Source: Eubacterium sp.
GTDB lineage: Bacteria > Bacillota > Clostridia > Lachnospirales > Lachnospiraceae
DNA: 64,000 nucleotides
Assembly: GCA_017619835.1 (NCBI GenBank)
Contig: JAFZRN010000019.1
Coordinates: forward strand, 21,379-85,378
Reading direction: 5' to 3'
The notes under the pieces were generated by a model. That model ran no database searches, was not told the origin of the DNA, and was given only the letters and a program-made list of their open reading frames with translations. A program made the position numbers and the translations under genes. Positions 44,413 to 52,816 of this stretch are shown here, piece by piece (position 1 is the first letter of the stretch; each line of letters begins with the position of its first letter).

Positions 44413-47073
44413 TTATACCTGATTATTCTGATTATTCTGGTTAATCGGGTTATTGTTCTGTGGTTGATTCATGTTATTAATCTGCGGATTTATCTGTGGT
44501 GGAACCTGCTGGTTGTTCATCTGTGGCGGTACCTGCTGGTTCTGATTCGGCTGGTTCAGCGGCTGATTATTCATCTGTGGATTCACATTGTTCATCTGCG
44601 GATTATTCATCTGTGGTGGAACCTGCTGGTTGTTCATCTGTGGCGGTACCTGCTGGTTCTGATTCGGCTGGTTCAGCGGCTGATTATTCATCTGTGGATT
44701 CACATTGTTCATCTGCGGATTATTCATCTGCGGAGGTACCTGCTGATAATTCATCTGTGGCGGTACCTGCTGGTTCTGATTCGGCTGGTTCAGCGGCTGA
44801 TTATTCATCTGTGGATTCACATTGTTCATCAGCGGATTATTCATCTGCGGAGGTACCTGCTGATAATTCATCTGTGGCGGTACCTGCTGGTTCTGATTCG
44901 GCTGGTTCAGCGGCTGATCATTCACCTGTGGATTCGCATTATTCATCTGCGGATTAATGTTGGGTCCCGGCTGATTTATTTCCGGCGCCGGCACCGGACC
45001 TACATCATTATTGTCCTGCGGCGCCATCAGGGGGACCTGGTTATTCTGATTCTGCTGGTTTCCGGGGCCATCGCCACCCTGACCTCCGTGAGGTTCTCTC
45101 TTTGGAGGTGGATTCTTAAGCTTCATGGCTTCAATATTACCCTGCTGAATATTATCAAGCCTGTCTTCCTTCGCATCTATCTCAGCCATTCTCATGGCAT
45201 CCTTAAAGTTGACGTTATTCTTCTTCATGTACTGAAGAGCTCTTTCCTGTTTCTTAACAGCCTCAGCCTTGTTCTTAGGCTTACTTCCATTAAGATGACG
45301 ACCTGTCTCTTTCAGACTCTTTGTGTCTGCCTCAAGAGCCTTGGCCTGTCTCTGGTTCTTACGTACATTTTGCTGGGCCTTATCGGAATCCTTCTGCTGT
45401 TTCTTCTTACTGCCCTCATAGGCTCCTTCGGTTATGCCCAAAGCATCCATGGCATATGCAGCCTTTGAACTGACCTTTCCGACCTGCTTGCCGAGCTGCT
45501 GTCTTCCCTTATTAAATCCTTTTTCGGCAAGATTTCCAGCACTCATACCGCCAAGCATTTTTCCTGCGGAACTGTTTTCAACATTGCTTCTTACATCACC
45601 GGCTGTAATCGCCTGGAATCCTGCATTATCAGCAAGGATACCGGTGAAGATACCATTTACTTTATTAACCGACAGAACAGCACCATACTGGATAACCATC
45701 TTTATTATGACATCCAGGATCGGATTAGAAGAAGTTTTAAGAGCCGGGCTCCAGATGATAGGAATAAACATCAGGAAAAGTCTCATGGCAAGAACCATGC
45801 CCACTATAGTAAGGAGCTGAACTATAAATGCGGTGGTCCACTGTTTGAACTTTCCTCCGTCATCCATAGGCATGGTAGCTATAGCCAGCGGCGCTGCTAT
45901 ATAAAGGGCCAGAAGGTTAAATATTCTTACCGAGCAGGTTACTATAAGTACGAGCATTTCCTTAAGGATTGCTATACTCGAGAACCATACCAGCGGATAA
46001 TTGGTTGCAAAAGGACTGGGATCAAAGGTTTTTCTTACATCGCTGTAACTGTATATATCAGCTCCGTCTTCGCCCAGATAGTAGGGAAGTCTGGCATTAT
46101 CAAAAAAACTTGGATCCTTGTTATATCTCGGATTTCTTGCTGCCGCAACTCCGTCCATTACTCCCATTGTTCCCGAAAGGAAGAGTATCCTGTCCATCGG
46201 AACGGTTGTGTCTTTCGCCTCGACTGCCTCTCTTGTATAGCTCTTAAGAACTTCCATAGTAGGATTAGCCTTAAAGATCTCCATACAATCGAGGATTGCA
46301 TTGGTCAGTCCATCATCATAATTATCAAGTGGAGCTTCTGTTTCATAATCATATGCCGTCGCAAGCTTTTCCATAAGGCACTGCCAGGTATAGATTTCTT
46401 CTCCGTTGACTTTGGTCACGTAATGATAATTAAATACGCCCTGATCACCGAGATACTTAAGATCACCTCTGATATCATTGTAGCAGGCGTTCAGATTGTA
46501 TCTGGATTTATATGAAGGGTTAAGCGAATAATTACCAAGTGTATTTATGATCCTGCCCATGGCAGCATACTGCTCATTTGTAAATGTAATGGTAGCCGGC
46601 CCCTGAGCCAGACCCTCTCCGTTCTGAACAACATAAGTAACCTGCTTAATAAGCGTATTGGTTGTTTCAAGCGCAACAAGCATTATAAGATTCATACTTG
46701 ATATGATAAGTATGCTCTTAAGGAGATTTGCCAGGATCACTCCATGGGTAACGCCCTGCTGTTTATCCCTCAGATCAAGACTCTTTCTTATAACGGAAAC
46801 TATCGCAAATACAAAGCAGAATACAATACCAATGAGTGCAATGCCTCCATAAATGCCTCTTACTGCTTTATGTTCAAAGAAGATATTGATGAGGTAATTA
46901 CTTTTTCCGTTGTACGTAACAGCCTTCTCGCCGGTGAATATCTCCATGATATCTTCCATGAAACCAACGAATCTCACGATCAGAACCTCTATCCAGTAGA
47001 GGATACGCCATAGCATAAACTCTACAAAGGAAGCTATCCACCCCTTGACTGTATCTATTAAGCTATCAAACAT
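44413..47073 (-). CDS. virB6: VirB6/TrbL-like T4SS membrane channel protein with repeat tail
   Basis: 886 residues. The N-terminal ~480 residues contain about six membrane helices, including ALIGIVFCFVFAIVSVI, LLKSILIISSMNLIMLV, RIFNLLALYIAAPLAIA and IVQLLTIVGMVLAMRLFLM. The APLAIATMP stretch is typical of TrbL/VirB6 proteins of Gram-positive elements. A basic coiled region (~540-660) follows, then a Pro/Gln/Asn-rich tail with about four ~39-residue repeats of PLNQPNQNQQVPPQMN. The start codon touches the preceding stop, so translation is coupled. VirB6 forms the membrane channel next to VirB4 and VirD4. The repetitive disordered tail is unusual for the family. Confidence 0.9.
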   Translation of the reverse strand: MFDSLIDTVKGWIASFVEFMLWRILYWIEVLIVRFVGFMEDIMEIFTGEKAVTYNGKSNYLINIFFEHKAVRGIYGGIALIGIVFCFVFAIVSVIRKSLDLRDKQQGVTHGVILANLLKSILIISSMNLIMLVALETTNTLIKQVTYVVQNGEGLAQGPATITFTNEQYAAMGRIINTLGNYSLNPSYKSRYNLNACYNDIRGDLKYLGDQGVFNYHYVTKVNGEEIYTWQCLMEKLATAYDYETEAPLDNYDDGLTNAILDCMEIFKANPTMEVLKSYTREAVEAKDTTVPMDRILFLSGTMGVMDGVAAARNPRYNKDPSFFDNARLPYYLGEDGADIYSYSDVRKTFDPSPFATNYPLVWFSSIAILKEMLVLIVTCSVRIFNLLALYIAAPLAIATMPMDDGGKFKQWTTAFIVQLLTIVGMVLAMRLFLMFIPIIWSPALKTSSNPILDVIIKMVIQYGAVLSVNKVNGIFTGILADNAGFQAITAGDVRSNVENSSAGKMLGGMSAGNLAEKGFNKGRQQLGKQVGKVSSKAAYAMDALGITEGAYEGSKKKQQKDSDKAQQNVRKNQRQAKALEADTKSLKETGRHLNGSKPKNKAEAVKKQERALQYMKKNNVNFKDAMRMAEIDAKEDRLDNIQQGNIEAMKLKNPPPKREPHGGQGGDGPGNQQNQNNQVPLMAPQDNNDVGPVPAPEINQPGPNINPQMNNANPQVNDQPLNQPNQNQQVPPQMNYQQVPPQMNNPLMNNVNPQMNNQPLNQPNQNQQVPPQMNYQQVPPQMNNPQMNNVNPQMNNQPLNQPNQNQQVPPQMNNQQVPPQMNNPQMNNVNPQMNNQPLNQPNQNQQVPPQMNNQQVPPQINPQINNMNQPQNNNPINQNNQNNQV
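44500..44965 (-). repeat. ~117-bp tandem repeat (four copies) in virB6 3' end
   Basis: The block beginning GGTTCTGATTCGG on the plus strand recurs near 44538, 44655, 44771 and 44889, about 117 bp apart, with few differences between copies. The period is a multiple of three, so the repeats encode in-frame 39-residue units. Copy number probably varies between strains. Confidence 0.85.
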
Positions 47074-48096
47074 TTATCTTACTCTCAGTCTCTTTCTTGA
47101 AATATAAAGTGCTACTAAAACTCCGATAATTATTACTACGATTATTGAAAGAAAAACTACACCTTTTACATTCAGGTATATCATGATCAGAAAGTCGCGG
47201 GTAACCGCGTTTCCTGCGCTGTCCATGACCGTAACATGGTATCTGCCACTCTCGGTAAGCTGACTCTTATAATCCAGATTAACAGTCTGATCATCATTCA
47301 GGAGGATAAGTATCGAATCATCCTCTGTAAGTCCTCTTACAGTAACGGGACCCTTTGCCCTGCTGTTTTCATCGAGGCCTTCAAATGTTACATTGGGCGG
47401 TGTATGATCCGTTGTAACATTCAGGTAATAATCAACACCTGTGGCATTACATCTATATACTATTTCATAATAGCCTTCTTTAGTCATATCCACTGATCCG
47501 AAGCTGTTCTTCATCAGTTCTCCGTTCAGCGTGACATCTTTTACCGCAAATCCATTGGGTAAAATGTACTGAGTGAGTCTTCCGGTTACTTTGCTTACTA
47601 TCTGGAATGTAAGAAGCTGTTCCTCACTTTCATTATCCCAGGTTAAAACAACATAATTTCCGGGGGTATCCACAAATTCCGGAAGACCATCCTGTCTTTT
47701 CCCGTCACGGTATAAGGCCACATTGGCTTCACCGGTTTTGGAAAGAGAAACCGATCCGGTCACCACCATATCGTCGCATACCGAACATGAAAGAGTTCCA
47801 TCAGTAAGCGGATATATAAAGAATCCTGATGAAGGATCATATACTGAGCCGTCCTTCATTGAGATATAACCGGTTACAATGTCGTCATCATCGTCTCCAA
47901 ATACCGGCTCACCGGTATAAATATCGACGTCACCGGTATAATCAACAAAACCGGTCTCATCAGGCTTATAAGGATTCGAATCATCATCTTCACCCTCGGC
48001 ATATACAGTATTAGAAGAGAGTGCAGCAAACAAGACCATCGCTAAAAGCATGATCCCAAGTTTACTTATTACATTGTTAAGACTTATTCTTCTCAT
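47074..48096 (-). CDS. Exported Ig-like surface protein anchored by a C-terminal helix
   Basis: About 340 residues from the ATG at 48096. An earlier in-frame ATG at 48174 lies inside virD4 and would spoil the signal peptide, so I prefer MRRISLNNVISKLG. The signal peptide ends near VYAEGED. An acidic Asp/Gly/Thr-rich segment is followed by beta-strand domains with Ig-like character (DHTPPNVTFEGLD, SGRYHVTVMDSAGN). A C-terminal membrane helix (VVFLSIIVVIIIGVLVALYI) and basic RKRLRVR end anchor it outside the membrane. It sits between virD4 and virB6 and overlaps neither by more than a few bases, so it is part of the T4SS operon. It may be an extracytoplasmic assembly factor; it does not resemble VirB8. 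Confidence 0.8.
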   Translation of the reverse strand: MRRISLNNVISKLGIMLLAMVLFAALSSNTVYAEGEDDDSNPYKPDETGFVDYTGDVDIYTGEPVFGDDDDDIVTGYISMKDGSVYDPSSGFFIYPLTDGTLSCSVCDDMVVTGSVSLSKTGEANVALYRDGKRQDGLPEFVDTPGNYVVLTWDNESEEQLLTFQIVSKVTGRLTQYILPNGFAVKDVTLNGELMKNSFGSVDMTKEGYYEIVYRCNATGVDYYLNVTTDHTPPNVTFEGLDENSRAKGPVTVRGLTEDDSILILLNDDQTVNLDYKSQLTESGRYHVTVMDSAGNAVTRDFLIMIYLNVKGVVFLSIIVVIIIGVLVALYISRKRLRVR

Positions 48097-48100
48097 ATCA

Positions 48101-50122
48101 TCAAGCACTCTGATCCATATCACTGTTGCCTTCGGATTTGCCGAGGACGATATCATTTCTCTCATCCAGATCATAGTAAACCTCGTCGGCTCTGAACATG
48201 TGCGAACGAAGTTCGTCCATATTCATTCTGCCCATCTTGTAATACGGGCATAAATAACTCGGGGTATATTTGGTCCTGAGCGGATAATTACCGAAGGTAA
48301 CGATTATAGCGTTTCCGGTACTTTCCTTATTATTCAGCATCTGGAGCTCACTCGGATAGATAAGAGGTCTTACCTGGGTCTGGGATGATATGTTCATATC
48401 TCCCGCCTTTGCTCCGACATTTGAAGATGTTGAATTTGTACGAACCGTCATATTACCGCAGAGTTTAGAGAATTCTTCACAGGTTCCGATATCATTGGAA
48501 CCGATGAACATCTTCATACCACAGTTGGACTTAACGATATCGGCAACCTTTTCACCATATACGTTATTCAGCTGTGAGTAGGACTGTACCACCATGTTGA
48601 ACCAGATCTTACGGGAACGTCCTACAGTGATCATCTTATCGAATTTCTCTATCTTCGGCATATTACCGAACTCATCAAGGATGAAATATACATTTCTCGG
48701 AAGAGAAAGGTCTTCTCTTGCGGATGCAACCTTGATAAGTGCTTTATACATACAGAGAATGAATACCGCCGCAAGTCCGTGACGTGTATCCTTCTCATCA
48801 GGTATCTTCATAAAGAGTGCCGTCGGCTGATCTGCAAATTTCTCAGCCTGCACGTCTGTTGCTGATGTCAGGCCGCAGAGCCCGCGGTCGTTGAACATGT
48901 TCAGCTTATCAAATGTGATCGACATATATGAGGAAAGAGTTGTATCTGCTGCCGAAAGCACCTGACGCGAAAGCGTGTAGGCCTGTGACAGTTTGCTTCT
49001 TCCCTCGAAATATTCCTTAAGTGCCCTGAATTCATCTTCCGAATTGGTAAGTGCCTTACTGATATTGAAGAAATTGAACTTATCCTTGGTCATGCCAAGG
49101 CGCTCATCCTCAGAATCCTCCAGCATGGCAAGACATGTAGCCATGATGATGGAGCGGGCACCCTTCTCCCAAACGGGATCCTTTTCATTTTCGATAGGAC
49201 ATATTACGGATATAAGGTCGTTAAGGTCTTCATACATTTCGTCATAGAACTTCTGTCTTGTAACCGAAACATCATCCTGACAGTGAGTCAGATCCGAATA
49301 TGCCTTTCCTCTCCATTCGGCCCAGGGTTTTCCATCCTCAGCCTCCCCGTCCATTCTCTTTAGATCGGGATACTTGGACATAGAATCCTTATGGAATTTA
49401 AGACCTTTGCCTGCTTCTATATATTCCTGATACATATCCCAGATACCTTCCAGCGGATTCCATCTGGATGATGAATAAGTATCACGAAGATCAAGCAGAA
49501 GTACTTTGTAGCCTCTTGAAACAAGATATTTGGAATGGAGATCGAAAAGTTCTCCCTTAGGATCCGTCATGATCATTGAGCTTCCTGCAGCAGTAGCGCC
49601 CAGAAGCTGGATCATGGGATTGATGAATGTCGTCGTCTTACCGGAACCGGTAGCACCGATGATCAGTGAATGTGCGCCCGGCAGGAAATTAACTTCAAGA
49701 GAATTTCTCTTATCCAGAACGGCTCTTACGGGGATACCGTCTTTCTTAACCGAACCAAGTGCACTGTACGGGTGCTCGGGGAAGTATTTATCTCTCTCTT
49801 TATCTGTAAGAAAACGACTGTTTTCAAGAGAGCCTCTTACTACATCCGGTTTTTTGCTTCCTAAGAAGGTTCCGCTATGTTCCATAAGAAGAGAATCCAG
49901 ATTGCTGCCTGAAAGAAGCCATACAAGGGCTACCAGTAATGCTCCGAGAGCACCAAAAGCCCATGTTCTCCACTCCAGGAATAACCATGGATCAACCTTA
50001 TAACCTTCACCGCTCAGGGTACCGGTTATCATGGCTCCCACGGATCTCATAAGAAAACCGGCCAGCGCCGAGACCAGCACAAATATTAAGATGTTTAATA
50101 ATACCTTATACCTAGTTTTCAT
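48101..50122 (-). CDS. virD4: VirD4/TraG-type coupling ATPase
   Basis: 673 residues after GAGGGG. Two N-terminal membrane helices (ILIFVLVSALAGFLMRSVG, WAFGALGALLVALVWLL) precede the motor. Walker A is IIGATGSGKTTTFINPMI (~152) and Walker B is VYFILDEFGNMPKI (~480), followed by TVGRSRKIWFNMVVQSYSQL. The family recruits substrates to the T4SS. Size and motif order match TraG/VirD4 proteins of Gram-positive conjugative elements. No relaxase is encoded in the window, so its substrates may be proteins. First gene of the core operon, about 170 bp after the pilin gene, behind its own extended -10 promoter. Confidence 0.95.
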   Translation of the reverse strand: MKTRYKVLLNILIFVLVSALAGFLMRSVGAMITGTLSGEGYKVDPWLFLEWRTWAFGALGALLVALVWLLSGSNLDSLLMEHSGTFLGSKKPDVVRGSLENSRFLTDKERDKYFPEHPYSALGSVKKDGIPVRAVLDKRNSLEVNFLPGAHSLIIGATGSGKTTTFINPMIQLLGATAAGSSMIMTDPKGELFDLHSKYLVSRGYKVLLLDLRDTYSSSRWNPLEGIWDMYQEYIEAGKGLKFHKDSMSKYPDLKRMDGEAEDGKPWAEWRGKAYSDLTHCQDDVSVTRQKFYDEMYEDLNDLISVICPIENEKDPVWEKGARSIIMATCLAMLEDSEDERLGMTKDKFNFFNISKALTNSEDEFRALKEYFEGRSKLSQAYTLSRQVLSAADTTLSSYMSITFDKLNMFNDRGLCGLTSATDVQAEKFADQPTALFMKIPDEKDTRHGLAAVFILCMYKALIKVASAREDLSLPRNVYFILDEFGNMPKIEKFDKMITVGRSRKIWFNMVVQSYSQLNNVYGEKVADIVKSNCGMKMFIGSNDIGTCEEFSKLCGNMTVRTNSTSSNVGAKAGDMNISSQTQVRPLIYPSELQMLNNKESTGNAIIVTFGNYPLRTKYTPSYLCPYYKMGRMNMDELRSHMFRADEVYYDLDERNDIVLGKSEGNSDMDQSA

Positions 50123-50165
50123 AAATGAAACCCCTCAAATATAAAATAGCACAAGATATGACACT

Positions 50166-50176
50166 TTATTATATCA
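50166..50176 (-). promoter_or_regulatory. Extended -10 promoter of the virD4-virB6-virB4 operon
   Basis: Minus-strand ATGATATAAT holds a TGA-TATAAT extended -10 at 50175-50168, about 45 bp before the virD4 start. No good -35 hexamer and no GTTGC repeat, so this promoter differs from those of the pilin and effectors. Confidence 0.55.
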
Positions 50177-50232
50177 TATATCCAATATATAGGCATCAAA
50201 TTTTTTTTGATGAATCATCTTTTTAATAAAAA

Positions 50233-50265
50233 TGTGACAGAGAGATAAGAATCTCCCCTGTCACA
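50233..50265 (-). terminator. Terminator after pilin gene
   Basis: Stem TGTGACAG / CTGTCACA with an internal GAGAT/ATCTC pairing, followed by TTTTT on the minus strand, 30 bp after the pilin stop. It isolates the pilin gene as a single-gene transcript. Confidence 0.85.
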
Positions 50266-50294
50266 TCTTCATATATTTGAACCCTCTCCGGTTA

Positions 50295-50756
50295 CTACTG
50301 CGTTGTTGCCTCTGTTGGAACCTGAAGTGTTGAATTTGCGCCTGCTGTTGATGCTGCATACCAATCTGTTAAAGGCTTGATTGAAAGCTTAAGTGCAACC
50401 ATGAGTACGAAGATAAGGAAGAAACCGATGATAGCAGTCTTAAGTGCCTGCTTTCTCTTTTCCTTTTCCTGTGGCTCTTCAGCTGTTGCAAACTTAACAC
50501 CGAGGAATATGCAGAAGATTGTTCCGCCTGCACCTACGATAGCAAGTATCGGGTTAACAAGTGAATCAATGAGTCCTACTATAGGCTTTGTAACTCCTGT
50601 GAAGTCAGCGCCCTTCTCACCTGCTGCAAAGATTCCGGTATTATAAGCAATAACACCTATTATTACAACTACTGCAACTGCCATGATCTTAGCGGCCATT
50701 ACAGCTTTACGGTTTGAAGATAAACTCTTAACCATTTTCATAACGTCTTTTTTCAT
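50295..50756 (-). CDS. VirB2/TrbC-like pilin
   Basis: 153 residues from the ATG at 50756; AGGAGG and GGGAGA lie just upstream, while the in-frame ATG at 50801 is poorly placed. A basic N-terminus is followed by a long hydrophobic leader-like segment (AVAVVVIIGVIAYNTGIFAAGEKGA), a central strand, then two more hydrophobic helices (ILAIVGAGGTIFCIFLGVKF and AIIGFFLIFVLMVALKL) with a short polar loop containing EEPQEKEKRK. This is the layout of VirB2/TrbC-type pilins. It is transcribed alone from promoter D and has its own terminator, as expected for an abundant subunit. Processing at the AAG site is likely but not shown. Family call is by topology, so moderate confidence. Confidence 0.75.
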   Translation of the reverse strand: MKKDVMKMVKSLSSNRKAVMAAKIMAVAVVVIIGVIAYNTGIFAAGEKGADFTGVTKPIVGLIDSLVNPILAIVGAGGTIFCIFLGVKFATAEEPQEKEKRKQALKTAIIGFFLIFVLMVALKLSIKPLTDWYAASTAGANSTLQVPTEATTQ

Positions 50757-50826
50757 TCTCCCATCCTCCTTGGATACTGGTATTTGTATTTGTCCTTTCA
50801 AGACATTTTTTGATTTTCATGTCTCG

Positions 50827-50859
50827 ATTGTACCAGTACATGCGCAACAAAAGTGCAAC
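50827..50859 (-). promoter_or_regulatory. GTTGC-repeat promoter D (upstream of pilin)
   Basis: Minus strand: GTTGCACTTTT at 50859, GTTGCGC 11 bp later, and TACAAT at 50832-50827 preceded by TGG, 27 bp after the first GTTGC. No -35. The pilin ATG is ~70 bp downstream. Confidence 0.78.
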
Positions 50860-50885
50860 ACAAGAAAAAATTTTTTTTATTTTTC

Positions 50886-52106
50886 TTATTTTTCCTGTGA
50901 AACAGCCCTGTTCTGGGGGATTTTTATAATGGATTTCGTACCATTTTCGGATTTTTCTATGGTTAATTCTCCGTCACAAAGCAGCTTCAGACGGGTTTTT
51001 ACATTCTTTGTTCCGACACTTTTATGCTTTTTCTGAGTTGAAATCTCGGTTTTTGCTCCATGTCCGTCATCAGCAACCGTTATCACGATATAACCGTTTT
51101 CGAGTCTTGTTTCCAGCCTTATCTCATCACCTTCCTCACTCATTCCGATCCCGTAATAGATGGCATTTTCAACAAGAGGCTGGATCGTAAGAGCAGGCAG
51201 ATAGAAATCTTCCACCTGGAAGTCATTTTTCAAAGTAAAATTCCTGGACGGGAGGATCTGTGATAATTCCACATAGGCATTTACGTGCTCCATCTCCACT
51301 AAGAACGGGATCATCTTTTCATTCGTAAGCGCCTCGAAGTTCTTTCTCAGATACATGGAAAAGCTCTGAATGGCAGGCTTTACCTTTGCGGAGTCCTCAT
51401 CGGAAAGAAGCGCTATCTGCTGAAGTGCATTATAGATAAAGTGCGGATGAATCTGCTCCATCAGAAGAGAAACCTTATTTTCGGAAAGTTCAACTCTCTT
51501 ATTAAGGAGCTCCTGTTCCATATCGGACTGATATCCGAAGAATATTATGAGCAGGAACATCGTTACGCCAAAGCCCTGGACATAAAGGCCGGGATATACC
51601 ATGCCTATAAATGACGTGAATACGGGAAATGATGAGCCGAGCAAAAAGCCGATACTGGTGCTGAGCTTTTTTGATGATATCAGAAGCATGCTGATAACGA
51701 TCAGATACTGAACAAGGAATGACAGGCTGATGAAGAAGCTGCTGCCGCTCCAGGCAACCATCATTATGATAAGAACAACCTCAAGACTCTGGAGGCTCAT
51801 CCAGAAGTTACCGTCCCAGGTTTCATTTTCGCTTCGCTCGGTTTCTACAAAATAGAGAGTAAAGGCCGGGATAACGAGTGCGTAAAATACATATGCATAT
51901 GAAGTATAGGATGCTATCTGGAACATGAGGCCGCCGATATTGATGGAAATTCCTACGAGATAATAACGTATTCTCTGGCTTCGTCCCTCAATGTTGAAAG
52001 CAACAACAAAAACAACCATCATCAGTACGATGGATATCAGGGCTGATGACTGATTGATAAGAGATATAGCCGCTTTCTGGGAAATCCTGATAATAGTATC
52101 CTGCAT
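50886..52106 (-). CDS. LytS/YesM-type sensor histidine kinase
   Basis: 406 residues, start after AAGGTAGG. About seven N-terminal membrane helices (to ~185) form the sensor. A His_kinase domain follows with MEQIHPHFIYNALQQIALL (H~220) and LTIQPLVENAIYYGIG as N-box, then a HATPase lid with DDGHGAKTE and VGTKNVKTRLKLL. Kinases of this type pair with response regulators through phosphotransfer to the conserved Asp. It is the last gene of the cluster with the SARP-like regulator (52817-53611) and two membrane proteins, and it lies directly upstream of the pilin gene. It is very likely the partner of that regulator. Confidence 0.92.
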   Translation of the reverse strand: MQDTIIRISQKAAISLINQSSALISIVLMMVVFVVAFNIEGRSQRIRYYLVGISINIGGLMFQIASYTSYAYVFYALVIPAFTLYFVETERSENETWDGNFWMSLQSLEVVLIIMMVAWSGSSFFISLSFLVQYLIVISMLLISSKKLSTSIGFLLGSSFPVFTSFIGMVYPGLYVQGFGVTMFLLIIFFGYQSDMEQELLNKRVELSENKVSLLMEQIHPHFIYNALQQIALLSDEDSAKVKPAIQSFSMYLRKNFEALTNEKMIPFLVEMEHVNAYVELSQILPSRNFTLKNDFQVEDFYLPALTIQPLVENAIYYGIGMSEEGDEIRLETRLENGYIVITVADDGHGAKTEISTQKKHKSVGTKNVKTRLKLLCDGELTIEKSENGTKSIIKIPQNRAVSQEK

Positions 52107-52111
52107 GGTGC

Positions 52112-52804
52112 CTACCTTGTCATAGTGTTATATGAATACAGATAATATTCATAACAAAAACACTTTACATTTATATATAAGATTATCATTACAACGGAAT
52201 TATATATGTATATCCCTATAGTCAGTGTCGAATAAACCAGGGAATACTCTTCAGTGGAAATGCCTGTGCTGATGATGATATTCAGGATGATCTGGGCAAC
52301 AAAGGCAGCAATCCAAAAAACTTCAAGCTTTCTGATGAAGATGCACTTTGCCTTCTTCTCCATCTCTTCGTAGATATCGGAGATACCGTGAAGAATATAT
52401 GCCAGCATGAGCATTACGCATATTGTAGGGACAAAACGGGAAATAAAATAGAATATACGAATGAAAGCATACCTTCCAAATACATTAGTCGTCCATTTCA
52501 GTACATAACAAACAGACTCTGAAATAATGTATGCGAGAGTCATATAGTAGCTGAAATTGAACCATTTTGTCATTGGAGACAAATGATACAGACAGGACAA
52601 CATCCATACTATCGCCAGGTATGCAATGACATAGCACGTCATATACAGGCTGTCATTCATTTGATAAAGATTTGCATCTGATGTGTTTCCCCCGACCATA
52701 AGGGAAATGATAGGCGAGATCATACTGATCATTAGAGAGATCAGCATAACGAAGATCACATAGGGGAAAACACGAAGAGTGCGTTCGTCGAATTTTTCTT
52801 GCAT
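52112..52804 (-). CDS. Multi-pass membrane protein of the two-component cluster
   Basis: 230 residues with about six hydrophobic helices and no soluble domain. Start after AAAGGA. It lies between the response regulator (12 bp) and the kinase (5 bp), so it is probably co-translated and works with the sensor. It resembles the membrane sensing part of Lachnospiraceae kinases and cyclases in general look, though I cannot name a family. A separate sensory or accessory subunit is the simplest reading. Confidence 0.7.
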   Translation of the reverse strand: MQEKFDERTLRVFPYVIFVMLISLMISMISPIISLMVGGNTSDANLYQMNDSLYMTCYVIAYLAIVWMLSCLYHLSPMTKWFNFSYYMTLAYIISESVCYVLKWTTNVFGRYAFIRIFYFISRFVPTICVMLMLAYILHGISDIYEEMEKKAKCIFIRKLEVFWIAAFVAQIILNIIISTGISTEEYSLVYSTLTIGIYIYNSVVMIILYINVKCFCYEYYLYSYNTMTR

Positions 52805-52816
52805 TGTTTTTCCTTT

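Noticed and set aside
44496-44957. Plus-strand frame with Ser/Ala/Gly-rich repeats
   Set aside because: It is the opposite-strand reading of the virB6 tandem repeats; no ribosome binding site and composition is explained by the repeat.
44329-45468. Plus-strand 379-residue frame, Leu/Ile/His-rich
   Set aside because: Antisense to virB6 and the virB4 start, low complexity from the repeats, no promoter or ribosome binding site.
39793-50756. A complete integrative conjugative element
   Set aside because: VirB4, VirD4, VirB6 and a pilin are present, but I found no relaxase, integrase, excisionase, replication gene or attachment repeats in the window. Flanking genes are effector-like or ordinary surface genes.
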